From: Pseudomonas sp. B21_DOA
GTDB taxonomy: Bacteria > Pseudomonadota > Gammaproteobacteria > Pseudomonadales > Pseudomonadaceae
Direction: 5' to 3'
DNA: 64,000 nucleotides
Assembly (NCBI GenBank): GCA_030544685.1
Contig: CP086683.1
Coordinates: 5,394,001 to 5,458,000, forward strand
Numbering within the stretch: position 1 is the first letter of the stretch; each line of letters begins with the position of its first letter. The translations under genes were made by a program, and so were the position numbers. Positions 20,751 to 30,268 of the stretch are shown piece by piece. The notes beneath the pieces are model-generated. The model did not search any database and had not been told where the DNA came from. It saw nothing but the letters and a program-made list of their open reading frames with translations.

Positions 20751-21941
20751 CTAGCCTTGGGGCAGTTGCAGTTTTACGGCGCCAGGGTGTTGTTTGACTA
20801 GGGAGTACGGCAGGATCGACCAGTCAGGTCTATCACAAGAGCGTTGCACGCGAGCGAAGTACGCGCCGAGGTACAAGCCCTTCTCGGTGAAGTACCAAGG
20901 TGAAGTCCCCCAGATGCTTTCGTCCTGGAAGTTGCAGTCGTCATCTCCCGTCGGTGTCTTCATTTCTGTGGGGTACAGGGCCGTGAATTGTTTGATCACC
21001 CACGGCACCAACTCTTTGCTGACGTACTGATAGCGCGCGTTACTTTCGTCCTTGCTCAGAGGTTCGTCGCCCAAGCTGTCGCGTTCGGCATGTAAAAGTG
21101 GTTTGCCCTCACCGACCCACAGCACATCTTCGAGGGACAGCGGGTGGCCGGTTTTGACGTCAATGTTGAGCGGTGAATCGCCGAAGTCTGGATGCGCGCC
21201 GCCGCAGTAATAGCTGGTCGAGATGTTCAGGCTGACCACGGCTGGCGAGATCATTTTCGGTTGCACCTGTTGCATAAATTCGACGTTTTCGACGCCCTGC
21301 AGCTGGCAGCCGTGGTAACTGATGACTTCATTCCAGAGGCGTCCAAGCAACTGCTGGTTGACCCGTTGCTGATCATCTTTCGACAATCCGGACTCCACGC
21401 TGAACAGGGAAATCTTTGTCTCAGGCTCTGTCCACCATTGCAGGTCGTAGCCCATGAAGTTTTCTTTCTTCGCCGGTTTCAGTTTGAGTCCCTGCAGGCG
21501 CAAATAGTCGTAAGGCTCGCTGTAGGGCAAAGCGGCAATGAACGGCAAAGTTGATGAGGTGGGGGCGGTAAGTCTGGCCTCGATGAGTTTCACTGGCAGC
21601 TTCTTGCCCTGCGGACTTTTCCATTCGCCCTGCCAGCCGCTGCCGGTTTCTTCAAGTTCCAACGTTGACAGCGGCTTTTCGTCACCATAGCGATTATTGC
21701 CCTCGGTCAAGGTCAGCGTGCTGTTCTGCAACGCGCCACTGAGCGGCAAATCACGATGGTATTTTTCGTAGAAGTACCGACCGGTTACTTCGTCCTGCTG
21801 CGTGGTATTGAGCTCTACGACGATCGGCATTTTGCCCAACGTGCCGGTGAACACGCGTCGGCCATCATCGGCGTGGACACTTGGAATCAGCGAGAACAGC
21901 ACAGAAGCGCATGGCGCCAGGCGCATCAGTCCCTTGAGCAT
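20751..21941 (-). CDS. Secreted protein with DUF3298-like C-terminus (paralogue A)
   Basis: This 396-residue protein has a signal peptide ending at SVHADDGR. The mature part starts RRVFTGTLGKMPIVVELN, continues through RYFYEKYHRDLPLSG, and has a C-terminal region with STSYYCGGAHPDFG, LNIDVKTGHPLSLEDVLWVG and YSLVKQHPGAVKLQLP. The YYCGGAHP-type motif and layout resemble DUF3298/RsiV-like periplasmic domains. It is a diverged tandem copy of the gene at 22067-23216. Function unknown; likely periplasmic. It converges on the preceding gene with only 3 bases between stops. Confidence 0.7.
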   Translation of the reverse strand: MLKGLMRLAPCASVLFSLIPSVHADDGRRVFTGTLGKMPIVVELNTTQQDEVTGRYFYEKYHRDLPLSGALQNSTLTLTEGNNRYGDEKPLSTLELEETGSGWQGEWKSPQGKKLPVKLIEARLTAPTSSTLPFIAALPYSEPYDYLRLQGLKLKPAKKENFMGYDLQWWTEPETKISLFSVESGLSKDDQQRVNQQLLGRLWNEVISYHGCQLQGVENVEFMQQVQPKMISPAVVSLNISTSYYCGGAHPDFGDSPLNIDVKTGHPLSLEDVLWVGEGKPLLHAERDSLGDEPLSKDESNARYQYVSKELVPWVIKQFTALYPTEMKTPTGDDDCNFQDESIWGTSPWYFTEKGLYLGAYFARVQRSCDRPDWSILPYSLVKQHPGAVKLQLPQG

Positions 21942-22066
21942 TGATCGTTCCTTGAAAGAGTCAGAGGTCGCGCCGGCATTTGAGGGCCGGCGCGGATAAA
22001 TTCGCGGCGATTATGGCGGGGTTGTGGTCGGGAATCGAGGGGCTGCGCAGGAAAGTAAACGCCACG

Positions 22067-23216
22067 TCAAGGCAGTTGCAGTGCAACCCCGCCCGGATGT
22101 TGTTTGACGATTGTGTACGGCAGAACGCTCCAGTCGACGAATCCGCAGACCGCCGCGACGTGGGGAAATGATGGCTCGAGCTTGATGCCCAGTTCCGTGA
22201 AGTGCCAACCAGGAAATTGCCAGGGATAACTCTCGTCGTAGTTGCAGTCGTTTTCGCCTTCGAGGGTAACTGTCATTTCACTGGAGTAGAGTTTCAGCAA
22301 CTGCGCGACCAGCCAGGGTGCCAGTTCCTCACTGCGGTAGTTAGACCAGGAATCAGACGAGCCGGACGCCTCCCCGCCGAAGTCGCCCTCTCGTTGGAAA
22401 TGCAATGGCTTGCCCCGCCCCACCCACAAAACATCATCAAGGGTCAGGAGTCTGCCTGTTTTAGTGTCGAAGTTGAGCGCATCCTGGCTTTGATCCGGAT
22501 AGGCACCGCCGCAGAAATAATCTGATGAAATCAGAACACTCATCACTGTTGACGACATCCACAGCGGTTGGCTCGACTGCGCGTAACTGCCTGAACATCC
22601 ATAAGACGACAATACCTCGCTCCACAAACGCGCCATCAATTGTTGGTTGATGCGTCGACGCTCTTCAAGGGAATAACCCGAGACCACTTCAAACAGAGAA
22701 GTGCCTGTCTTCGGCTCGCTCCACCACTGCAGCGTGTAGCCCATGAAGGTGTCGATGTTGCCTTTTTGAGTGTAACGCCCTGCAGCCGCAGGTACTCATA
22801 AGGGTACTTGTCGTGAAGTGTGGTGAAAAAGGGCAAGGCATCATCCGCTACATCGGGGATGACGGCTGGCTGTAACTTGATCTTCAGGCTTTTCCCAGCG
22901 GTGCTCGTCCAATCGCCATACCAACCATCAGTTGTCGGCTGCAGACGCAAGGTCGGGCGTGAGTCTTCCATCCGCGAGCCTTCCTCCAGCACAAGCGTTT
23001 CCCCGTCCGGAGCACCGTCGAGTGGTAGATCCTTGCGGTACTTCTTGTAAAAGTAACGTCCCTCTCCGGTACGAGGATTTATTTCGAGGACGATAGACGA
23101 TTTACCCAACGTGCCGGTGAACAACTGCGCGCCGGTCTCGGCCCAAGTTGCCGTCGAGACAAAAGAACCCGTTAGAAAAAAACAGCAAAAATACGTAACA
23201 GTCCTCGGTACATCAT
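22067..23216 (-). CDS. Secreted protein with DUF3298-like C-terminus (paralogue B, two frame breaks)
   Basis: This is the upstream tandem paralogue of the gene at 20751. It shares FTGTLGKSSIVLEIN, RYFYKKYRKDLPLDG, LQWWSEPKTGTSLFEV, DYFCGGAYPD and YTIVKQHPGGVALQLP. Two runs are one base short: the A-run 23176-23182, which otherwise stops the signal peptide after MMYRGLLRIFAVFF, and the T-run 22763-22767, which otherwise breaks TLKKGNIDTFMGY. Restored length is 383 residues including the signal peptide. The start ATG at 23216 follows AGGGA. The first in-frame start without correction (23124) would lack a signal peptide. Confidence 0.7.
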
Positions 23217-23302
23217 TTCATCCCTGAATAAACGAGCAGCTGCCTGCGAAAGTAGCTGCGGATTATGGCGAGCTTGCGCGCTGGAATCGAGCGCCGTCGC
23301 GC

Positions 23303-24118
23303 TCAGCTCAAGCACAAGCTGATCATCACCACCATAAGTAAACCGATGTACGCGCGCGCATGCACCCGATCCGGTATCCGCCCAATCCATCGCGCAGCCA
23401 ATCTGATCCCCAACAACGAGCCAACCGTCAGCACTGCAAACGCCAGGACATCGACATATCCGATATACCAAACACCCAGATCAGACTCAGTGAAACCGGC
23501 CAGCGCCATGTACGTCAGCGTCCCGGCCAGCGCTACCGGCACGCTGAGCGGATTGGCCATGGACGTCGCTTGCGACATGCTCAGCCCGCAACGGCGCAGC
23601 AGCGGCACGGTCATGACGCTTCCTCCTACGCCGAGGAACGTCGCGATGGCGCCGATGCCTACGCCGCCGGCGGATGTTTCTGTTGAGGTCAGTCGCCGTG
23701 GGAATGTGGTTTGGGACTGTGTGAGAAATCCTCGGCGCAGCAGGCAATCGACGATGGTCACGCCCAGATAGGTGATGAAGGCGTAGCGGATCACTTGGCC
23801 GCTGACCCACATCGCAGCGATGGCACCGACGACCGCGCCTACGCCGATAAACCCGCCCAATGGCCAGAGGTAGTCCCGGAGCAGATTGCCCGCGCGCTGG
23901 TGTTTGCGCGTGGCGATGAGGGCGTTGACGATCATCACGCAGGTCGAGGTGGCCACGGCGATGTGCATGGCCGATTGCGCGATGGGGTCGTCGGCTGCGT
24001 GGCTGGCGGTGAGCATGCGATAGAGCAGCGGCACGATGACGAAGCCGCCGCCGAAACCGAAGAGCACGGCGCTGATGCCGGTGAGGCAGCCGAACAATGT
24101 AAGCAGGAGGTAGAACAT
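23303..24118 (-). CDS. TSUP (TauE/SafE) family membrane permease
   Basis: This 271-residue, very hydrophobic protein has two related halves with the family motifs FGFGGGFVIVPLLYRML and FLGVGGSVMTVPLLRRCG plus SMANPLSVPVALAGTL. TSUP proteins export or import sulfur-containing or other small organic anions such as sulfite, sulfoacetate or taurine breakdown products. The substrate cannot be told from the sequence. It is divergent from the AraC regulator at 24228 (about 110 bases), which may control it. Confidence 0.85.
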   Translation of the reverse strand: MFYLLLTLFGCLTGISAVLFGFGGGFVIVPLLYRMLTASHAADDPIAQSAMHIAVATSTCVMIVNALIATRKHQRAGNLLRDYLWPLGGFIGVGAVVGAIAAMWVSGQVIRYAFITYLGVTIVDCLLRRGFLTQSQTTFPRRLTSTETSAGGVGIGAIATFLGVGGSVMTVPLLRRCGLSMSQATSMANPLSVPVALAGTLTYMALAGFTESDLGVWYIGYVDVLAFAVLTVGSLLGIRLAARWIGRIPDRVHARAYIGLLMVVMISLCLS

Positions 24119-24227
24119 GGTGAGCGTCCAGAACCGGGAGCCGTGACATTAGTGCGGCAGGCATTGGCCGGCTTCAGCAGTTGGGCCAATAATGTTCGCG
24201 TTTACGCCAATCGCTGGAACTCGCCTG

Positions 24228-24993
24228 ATGCGCAATATTTCGATCAATCAGCTTGATGACACGCCTCGCCCGGTCGTGGCCATCGGTACCGATTATTCCC
24301 ACGGCCACCTACTCCCGTTTCATACGCATCGACGTGGGCAATTGCTCTACGGCGCCACTGGTGTAATGCGGGTCAGTACTCAGAGCGGCAACTGGGTGGT
24401 GCCGCCGCAGCGTGCAGTGTGGATTCCGCCGGGAGTCGCCCACGAAGTATTGATGCTAGGGGTGAGCACGCGCAGCCTCTACATTGAACCGTGCACGGTG
24501 GATTTGGGCCCGAAGTGCCAAGTGCTCAACGTGTCGGCGCTGCTGCGGCATTTGCTGATGGAGGCGGTGGACGTGCCGCTGATGTACGACCAGGCCGGAC
24601 GCGACGGTGTGCTGATCAACTTGCTGTTGCATGAACTGACACGCAGTGCCCCCTTCCCCTACACATTCCTATGCCCGTCGAAGGAAAGCTCCTCAGTCTA
24701 TGTCAGACCTTTCTGAACATGCCCAACACCCATCAATCCCCGCAGCATTGGGCGGACCAGTTACACATAAGCTTGCGTACCTTTAACAGATTGTTTCGGC
24801 AGCAGACCGGGCTCAGCTTTCGTCAGTGGCGCCAGCAGGCGTGCGTCGTGCAGGCGTTGGCACGGTTGGCGGCGGGGAAGCGGTGACGCGGATTGCTCTG
24901 GACTTCGGCTACGAGAGCCCGGCGGCGTTTTCGACGATGTTTCGGCGTGTGCTGGGACAGGCACCGTCCGTCTGGTTGGAGCCGACGAACTAG
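24228..24993 (+). CDS. AraC-family regulator with cupin sensor (two frame breaks)
   Basis: The N-terminal cupin domain has HLLPFHTHRRGQLLYGATG and WVVPPQRAVWIPPGVAHEV. The C-terminal double helix-turn-helix has HISLRTFNRLFRQQTGLSF and IALDFGYESPAAFSTMFRRV. Two runs are one base short: C-run 24649-24653 (restores RSAPLPLHIPMPVEGKLL) and G-run 24874-24877 (restores LAAGEAVTRIALDFGYESP). The corrected length is 255 residues, normal for the family. The neighbouring divergent TSUP gene is the likely target. Confidence 0.85.
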
Positions 24994-25032
24994 GCAAATT
25001 CGAAAAATGCGTTTGATCCCGGCCGAAAACAA

Positions 25033-25048
25033 CTGTACAAAAACACAG
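25033..25048 (+). promoter_or_regulatory. LexA (SOS) box
   Basis: CTGTACAAAAACACAG fits the gamma-proteobacterial LexA consensus CTG-N10-CAG with an A-rich centre. It lies 38 bases before the ATG at 25087, at a promoter position. Confidence 0.65.
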
Positions 25049-25086
25049 TACATTTTCAATCAGCACTTTTGAGCCCGGAGCACACC

Positions 25087-25404
25087 ATGGCCTCTCTTGC
25101 GATGAACCACGTCCTCGAACGCATTGCACTTTTCCAGTTCACCCCGACCCACTGCGTCCAAGCCCGCGCCATGCTGGGCTGGAGTGTTGAACAACTGTCG
25201 CGCGAGGCCGAGGTGGCAGTGGCAGATATCCAGCGTTTCGAAGCGCAGCAGGACGTGGCGGACGCCGCAAGACTGGCACTGGCTTATCGGTTTGAAGCGC
25301 AGGGGTTGGTGTTCTTCCCGGGGTTTGCACCGGGGCGCAGTGTCAGGGCGCAGGGGATGGCGGGGGAATCGGTGGGGCGTGGGGATTTTGCGATGGCTGA
25401 CTGA
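25087..25404 (+). CDS. Small helix-turn-helix protein under a LexA box
   Basis: This 105-residue protein contains an XRE-like helix-turn-helix: ARAMLGWSVEQLSREAEVAV followed by ADIQRFEAQQDVADAARLAL. The remainder (FEAQGLVFFPGFAPGRSVRA) is short. The ATG at 25087 follows GGAG at 25076; a TTG start at 25069 is rejected. SOS-inducible expression is inferred from the upstream LexA box. It may control the toxin-antitoxin genes downstream or itself; no direct evidence. Confidence 0.65.
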   Translation: MASLAMNHVLERIALFQFTPTHCVQARAMLGWSVEQLSREAEVAVADIQRFEAQQDVADAARLALAYRFEAQGLVFFPGFAPGRSVRAQGMAGESVGRGDFAMAD

Positions 25405-25445
25405 AACGGCAATTTGATAATTATTCCAAAATAGGTATATTTCGC

Positions 25446-25814
25446 ATGAGTGCAAGGAAGCCGCTTATGTGGGTCTGCAGTAGTAAAAAAGATCTCAAGC
25501 AGATGCCCACAGAGGTACAAGACGTTTTTGGTCACGCACTGGATCTGGCTCAACGTGGCCTGAAGTATTCAGATGCAAAACCAATGAAAGGGTTCGGAGG
25601 CGCAGGTGTCCTGGAGTTGATAGAAGACTTCGACACCGACACCTACCGCGCCATTTATACGGTTCGTTTTGGCAGTGCAATTTACGTTTTGCACTGCTTT
25701 CAGAAAAAGTCGAAAAGCGGGATTAAAACCGCCCAGTCGGACATTGATCTGATCAGAAACAGACTTCGAGCCGCCCAGGAACATGCGAAAGGATCAGAAA
25801 ACCATGGAGATTGA
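25446..25814 (+). CDS. HigB/RelE-like (phage Gp49-type) toxin
   Basis: This 122-residue protein shows the Gp49-like toxin pattern: KPLMWVCSSKKDLKQMPTEV, DAKPMKGFGGAGVLELIEDF, DTYRAIYTVRFGSAIYVLHC, FQKKSKSGIKTAQSDIDLIR. This family cleaves mRNA on the ribosome. The reading frame is intact. Its stop lies inside the antitoxin start (11-base overlap), the usual toxin-first higBA arrangement. The 41 bases upstream are AT-rich with TATATT, a likely autoregulated promoter. Confidence 0.88.
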   Translation: MSARKPLMWVCSSKKDLKQMPTEVQDVFGHALDLAQRGLKYSDAKPMKGFGGAGVLELIEDFDTDTYRAIYTVRFGSAIYVLHCFQKKSKSGIKTAQSDIDLIRNRLRAAQEHAKGSENHGD

Positions 25815-26120
25815 AGTAGGTAGCGGAAACGTCTATCACGATCTGGACTTACCCAATGCAAGTGAAATGCAGGTGAAGTCGCAGCTCGCAGCGAAAATTG
25901 GCGCAATCATTAAGGCGCGTCATCTCACTCAGATTCAGGCGTCAGAAATCTTGGGACTATCACAACCCAAGCTTTCCGAAATGTTGCGTGGCAAATTTCG
26001 CGGAATCAGTGAGGCCAAAATGATGGAATGCCTTTCACGTCTCGGACGAGATGTGCAAATTGTAGTCAAATCGGCCCCCGATCACGGAAAGAGGGCCGTA
26101 TTGAGGTGGTATTCGCTTGA
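25804..26120 (+). CDS. HigA-like XRE antitoxin (one frame break)
   Basis: The protein has an XRE helix-turn-helix (LTQIQASEILGLSQPKLSEM) and the tail MECLSRLGRDVQIVVKSAP. As given, the frame runs to 26238 through sequence antisense to the next gene. Lengthening the C-run at 26075-26079 by one base gives SAPRSRKEGRIEVVFA and a stop at 26118-26120, the usual end of this family, for 105 residues. The ATG at 25804 has AAAGGA at 25788; an upstream ATG at 25783 is possible. It neutralises the preceding toxin and represses the operon, by family knowledge. Confidence 0.85.
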
Positions 26121-27184
26121 GGCGAACGCGTCAGGCATTCTGAGCAAGCGCCTCCCCTCCTCTTCAACCGCCATCCACCACGCACTCCCCCGTTGTGGAT
26201 GCGCAAGGTTGAACGCCTCCCCATCCGCGGTGTGGTAATCGCAATACTGCGTTCCCATGCAAGCGCAAGGATGCGATCAAAAGGTTCATGCCAGGCGTGC
26301 ATGGCCAGGTCGAAGGTGCCGTTGTGGATCGGGAAGAGCCAGCGGCCCTTGAGGTCGATGTGGGCTTGCAGGGTTTCTTCCGGTTGCATGTGCACGTGGG
26401 GCCATTCGACGTTGTAGGCGCCGGTTTCCATCAGGGTCAGGTCGAACGGGCCGTATTGTTCGCCGATGCGTTTAAAGCCGTCGAAGTAACCGCTGTCGCC
26501 GCTGAAAAAGATTCGTGTGTCGGCGTCGATCATCACCCATGACGCCCACAGCGTGCTGTTGCCGTCGAACAGGCCACGGCCGGAGAAGTGCTGCGATGGG
26601 GTGGCGATGAAGCGGATACCGGCGATTTCGGTGCCCTGCCACCAGTCGTACTGGCGCACCTTGCTGGCGTCGATGCCCCATTTGATCAGGGTGTCGCCCA
26701 CGCCCAGCGGGGTCAGGAAGTACGTGGTTTTGTTGGCGAGTTTGAGTACCGCTTCGTAGTCGAGATGGTCGTAATGATTGTGGGAGAGGATCACCGCTTC
26801 GATCGGCGGCAGTTCGTCGATGCTGATCGGTGGTTGGTGGAAGCGTTTCGGGCCAGCCCATTGCACTGGCGAGGCGCGCTCGGCGAACACCGGGTCGGTG
26901 ATCCAGAATTTGTCGCGCATCTTCAACAAAAGCGTCGAGTGTCCCAAGCGGTAAACGCTGTGATTGGGCGCTGCGAGCAGATCTTCACGGGTCAGCGGCT
27001 GTACAGGAATGGCGGCGCTCGGACGGGTGTCGCGCGGTTTGTGAAAAATCATGTTCCACATGATCCGCAGCATTTTGCGCAGGCCTTCGCGCTGAACCGG
27101 CGCATGATTGCGAAACAGCCCTTGATCCTGGCGCGAGGCTTCAGGCGTGGGAGTGTTTTCCGGGAGAGAGACTGGATTGGCCAT
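26082..27184 (-). CDS. Metallo-beta-lactamase-fold hydrolase, NAPE-PLD/UlaG-like (one frame break)
   Basis: The protein has the MBL metal motif SHNHYDHLDYEAVL, then YDWWQG, TPSQHFSGRGLFDGNSTLW, FSGDSGYFDGF and HMQPEETLQAHIDLKG, typical of NAPE-PLD-like phospholipase or UlaG-type hydrolases. The C-run 26219-26222 is one base short. Restored, the end reads PRMGEAFNLAHPQRG, then WWMAVEEEGRR, stopping at 26082, for 367 residues. Uncorrected it would end at 26066 with an arginine-rich nonsense tail. It converges with the antitoxin and overlaps it by 39 bases. It is divergent from a TetR regulator. Confidence 0.85.
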
Positions 27185-27301
27185 GACTGAACGACTCCGA
27201 AAAACCGTGTGCTGCACGGTATTCCACGGGAAATGAAAATGGCCAGGCTGCACGCAAAGGCCAAACGCTCTAGTTTGTAAGGTACGAGGATTAACGCAAC
27301 A

Positions 27302-27366
27302 TTACACTGAGCGGTGTAGTTTCTAGGTTGCATCAAAGCCGACGACAAGTAAACTGCCGAGTGTAA
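27302..27366. promoter_or_regulatory. Candidate TetR operator between the MBL and TetR genes
   Basis: TACAC-6-GTGTA (27303-27318) is a short inverted repeat, and GAGTGTAA at 27359-27366 inverts the TTACACTG half again. Both lie in the 211-base divergent region. Confidence 0.35.
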
Positions 27367-27395
27367 TTTCCTCCCTTCTCTGCCGAAGCCCGCTC

Positions 27396-28004
27396 ATGAC
27401 CGCTCCACAACGCCTCACCGATCGCAAACGCGAAGCCATCATCCAGGCAGCGATCGCCGAATTCCGTGCCCACGGGTTCGAAATCACCAGCATGGACAAG
27501 ATCGCCGCCACGGCGGGGGTGTCGAAGCGGACGGTGTACAACCACTTCCCGAGCAAGGAAGAGCTGTTCGCCGAGATCCTTAATCAGCTGTGGGCGCGGA
27601 TCATTGCCGAGCCATCGGTGAGCTACGACCGCGAGCGACCGCTGCATGAGCAGCTGCGCCTGATGCTGCGAGAAAAAGTGCAGATGATGGCTGACGAGAA
27701 TTTTCTCACCCTCGCCCGGGTGGCGATTGCCGCGACCATTCATTCCCCTGAACGTGCGCAGAACATGATCGAGCGCATGGGCGAGCGCGAGGAAGGCCTG
27801 ACCGTCTGGATACGCGCGGCGCAAGCCGACGGACGGCTCAAGCCGGTGGATCCAGAGTTTGCCGCGCATCAAGTGCAGGGGTTGCTCAAGGCATTCGCGT
27901 TCTGGCCGCAGATCTCGCTGGGTCGCGCGGCCCTTGATCCAGACGCGCAGAATGCAGTTGCCGAGTCGGCGCTGGAGATGTTCCTGGCACTGTATCAGCG
28001 GTGA
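27396..28004 (+). CDS. TetR/AcrR-family regulator
   Basis: This 202-residue protein has the N-terminal TetR helix-turn-helix: RKREAIIQAAIAEFRAHGFE, TSMDKIAATAGVSKRTVYNH, FPSKEELFAEIL. The C-terminal ligand domain (AARVA-type helices, EFAAHQVQGLLKAFAFWPQI) resembles the AefR/TetR C-terminal family. It is divergent from the MBL-fold gene and is probably its repressor. Confidence 0.88.
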   Translation: MTAPQRLTDRKREAIIQAAIAEFRAHGFEITSMDKIAATAGVSKRTVYNHFPSKEELFAEILNQLWARIIAEPSVSYDRERPLHEQLRLMLREKVQMMADENFLTLARVAIAATIHSPERAQNMIERMGEREEGLTVWIRAAQADGRLKPVDPEFAAHQVQGLLKAFAFWPQISLGRAALDPDAQNAVAESALEMFLALYQR

Positions 28005-28236
28005 ATCACCGACAGCGTCGAGCCGCGTACAACTAATCTCACAAAAAGTTATACAAACTCGCGAAAAATTCCTTTCTTGTACAACTTTATTAAGTTTTGT
28101 ATAAGTAGCCATCTGCCAGTAACGGAACGCTGGCATTGAGCAGCCACCACCGAATGCCGTCTGTGCATTTCGGTCTGCCGGCGCAGGAATAGGGACTGAA
28201 TCCTTTTGATTTTTCCCACTCCCGAGTATCGCAAGC

Positions 28237-29556
28237 ATGTTTTTCAACCGCCACAAAGCCGCCCTCGAAGATCTGCAACACACCGTTTTTGACCAAGCTG
28301 CAATGCTCGAAGCGATCAACCGTTCGATGGCGGTGATCGAATTCGATCTTGATGGCGTGGTGTTACGTGCCAATGACAACTTCCTCAAGACCATGAGTTA
28401 CACGGCTGCGCAGGCGATCGGCCAGCCACACCGGCATTTCTGCACGCCAGAGTTCGGTCGCAGTGCACAATACACTGAGCTGTGGTCGCGCCTGAAAAAC
28501 GGTCAGTTCCAATCCGGCACTTTTGAACGAGTCAACAGCCAAGGCCAGCCGATCTGGCTGGAGGCCAGTTACAACCCGATCAAGGATGCGTCGGGACGGG
28601 TGGTCAAAGTGGTCAAATACGCGATGGACGTCACCGCCAAGGTGCAGCAGGAGAACGAGGCCAACGCCAAGCTGCAGGCGATCGATCGCGCGATGGCGGT
28701 GATCGAGTTCGATCTCGACGGTAACATTCTTACTGCCAACCAGAACTTTCTCATGCGCATGGGTTACAACCTCGCAGAGCTAAAAGGCCAGCATCACCGC
28801 TTGTTCTGCACCCCGGCGCTGGTCAACAGCAGTGCCTATCAGGATTTCTGGCGCCGCCTGAATCAGGGCGAGTTCTTCCACGGGCAGTTCGAGCGCGTGG
28901 ATAAACGCGGTCAGATCGTCTGGCTGGAGGCCAACTACAACCCGGTCTACGACGCTTCGGGGCGTTTGTACAAAGTTGTGAAGTTCGCGTCTGACGTTAC
29001 CGCCCGTGTCGAGCAACACGAGCAGGACGCGCGCAGTGCCAGCACCGCTTATCACATCTCGGTGGCGACGCGAAAAGTCGCCGAGCAAGGTACGCAGGTG
29101 ATTCAACAGGCTGCCAGCGAAATGCGCGAAATCGCCGAGGACATCAGCCAGTCTTCAACTCTGATCGCGCAACTGGGCGAACGCTCTGAACAGATCACGG
29201 CCATCGTCAACACCATCCGCGCGATCGCCGATCAGACCAACCTGCTCGCCCTGAATGCTGCCATCGAAGCGGCGCGCGCCGGTGAACAGGGTCGCGGTTT
29301 TGCCGTGGTGGCCGATGAGGTCCGGCAACTGGCGGCGCGCACCAGCGGCTCCACAGCGGAAATTTCTACCATGATCAGTCTGATCCAGAGCGAAACACGG
29401 CAGGCGATCAAGAGCATGCAAGGCACCCGCGACCGCGCCGCAGAAGGCGTGGAATTGGCCAATCAGGCCGGGACGGTGATTCTGCAGATTCGCGACGGCG
29501 CCAGCGAGGCAGTGGATGCGGTGAGCATGTTTGCCAATGAGCGGGTGCCGGGGTGA
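28237..29556 (+). CDS. Soluble PAS-PAS methyl-accepting chemotaxis protein, BdlA-like
   Basis: This 439-residue protein has no membrane segment. PAS domain 1 spans about residues 25-130 and PAS domain 2 about 145-250; both contain [24 protein letters not shown] and W-LEA-YNP motifs. The C-terminal signalling domain has the hairpin core [20 protein letters not shown], then [17 protein letters not shown]. The layout is that of P. aeruginosa BdlA, linked to biofilm dispersal. It passes redox or similar cues to the CheA/CheW array. A second protein of the same design is at 54121-55439. Confidence 0.88.
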   Translation: MFFNRHKAALEDLQHTVFDQAAMLEAINRSMAVIEFDLDGVVLRANDNFLKTMSYTAAQAIGQPHRHFCTPEFGRSAQYTELWSRLKNGQFQSGTFERVNSQGQPIWLEASYNPIKDASGRVVKVVKYAMDVTAKVQQENEANAKLQAIDRAMAVIEFDLDGNILTANQNFLMRMGYNLAELKGQHHRLFCTPALVNSSAYQDFWRRLNQGEFFHGQFERVDKRGQIVWLEANYNPVYDASGRLYKVVKFASDVTARVEQHEQDARSASTAYHISVATRKVAEQGTQVIQQAASEMREIAEDISQSSTLIAQLGERSEQITAIVNTIRAIADQTNLLALNAAIEAARAGEQGRGFAVVADEVRQLAARTSGSTAEISTMISLIQSETRQAIKSMQGTRDRAAEGVELANQAGTVILQIRDGASEAVDAVSMFANERVPG

Positions 29557-29618
29557 TCGGGACTGACATGAGCGCGTGACTGGATCGCAATTGCGGCTGG
29601 CGGTGAACCGAGGAGTGG

Positions 29619-29698
29619 CCTTCGCGAGCAGGCACGCTTCCACAGGGATTTTGTGAACGCCACAGATCCAATGTGGGAGCGAGCCTGCTCGCGAAGAG
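29619..29698. repeat. Degenerate REPIN
   Basis: Left arm 29621-29644 carries mismatches (GCACGCTTCC instead of GCTCGCTCCC); right arm 29672-29695 is standard. Confidence 0.8.
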
Positions 29699-29721
29699 GC
29701 CCGCAACCCCACCGCAAAACC

Positions 29722-30048
29722 TCAACCGCGCACCAGACTCCGCACCGCCACAATCTCTGGCACTTCAGCCCTGCTCATGTAAACCCGCAACGGTTCGGTG
29801 ATGTTGATGCGGTCGTCGATGTGTTGATCGAGCAACAACTGAATCAACTCGCGCCTGAGCGTCATGGTGGTGTCCGACGCCGTCGCCCAGACGAATTCAC
29901 TGGCCGGGATGATGCCGTCGTCAGCCACGTCCATGCCGAAGGAATCTTCGCTGAAGCGCACGATATATTGGCTGGTCTTGCGGTTGAGGCCGACGAAGCC
30001 TTTGAGATCGTCGGCGGCCTGGCAGATGAGTTGGGAGGTGATGCGCAT
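29722..30048 (-). CDS. DUF2025-family protein
   Basis: This 108-residue protein begins MRITSQLICQAADDLKGFVG and contains YIVRFSEDSFGMDVADD and INITEPLRVYMSRAEVPEI, the pattern of DUF2025, a small cytoplasmic family almost limited to Pseudomonas and relatives. Function unknown. I chose the ATG at 30048 from the family N-terminus rather than the in-frame start at 30060. Monocistronic on the minus strand between a REPIN and the divergent glpQ. Confidence 0.8.
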   Translation of the reverse strand: MRITSQLICQAADDLKGFVGLNRKTSQYIVRFSEDSFGMDVADDGIIPASEFVWATASDTTMTLRRELIQLLLDQHIDDRINITEPLRVYMSRAEVPEIVAVRSLVRG

Positions 30049-30268
30049 GGTAAACCTCACGAAAGATGATCGATGGTTTACACGCAGGGCAACGCAGCGG
30101 CGCGCCCTCTGCCGGGACGTCTGCCGAGGGCAAGCCTACTGCAAACAGCGCCACAAAAGTGCAGGAAATTTCCGTTTTGCTCGGTTTATGTCGGTCTGGC
30201 GATAGCCCTGCGGCGCTTCAGTTGTTAAAAGATACGTCTCGAAAAATACCTGCGAAAGGAACTCGACC

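Noticed and set aside
26121..26238. C-terminal extension of the antitoxin
   Set aside because: It arises only because one C is missing at 26075-26079; family members end at VEVVFA-type sequence before this.
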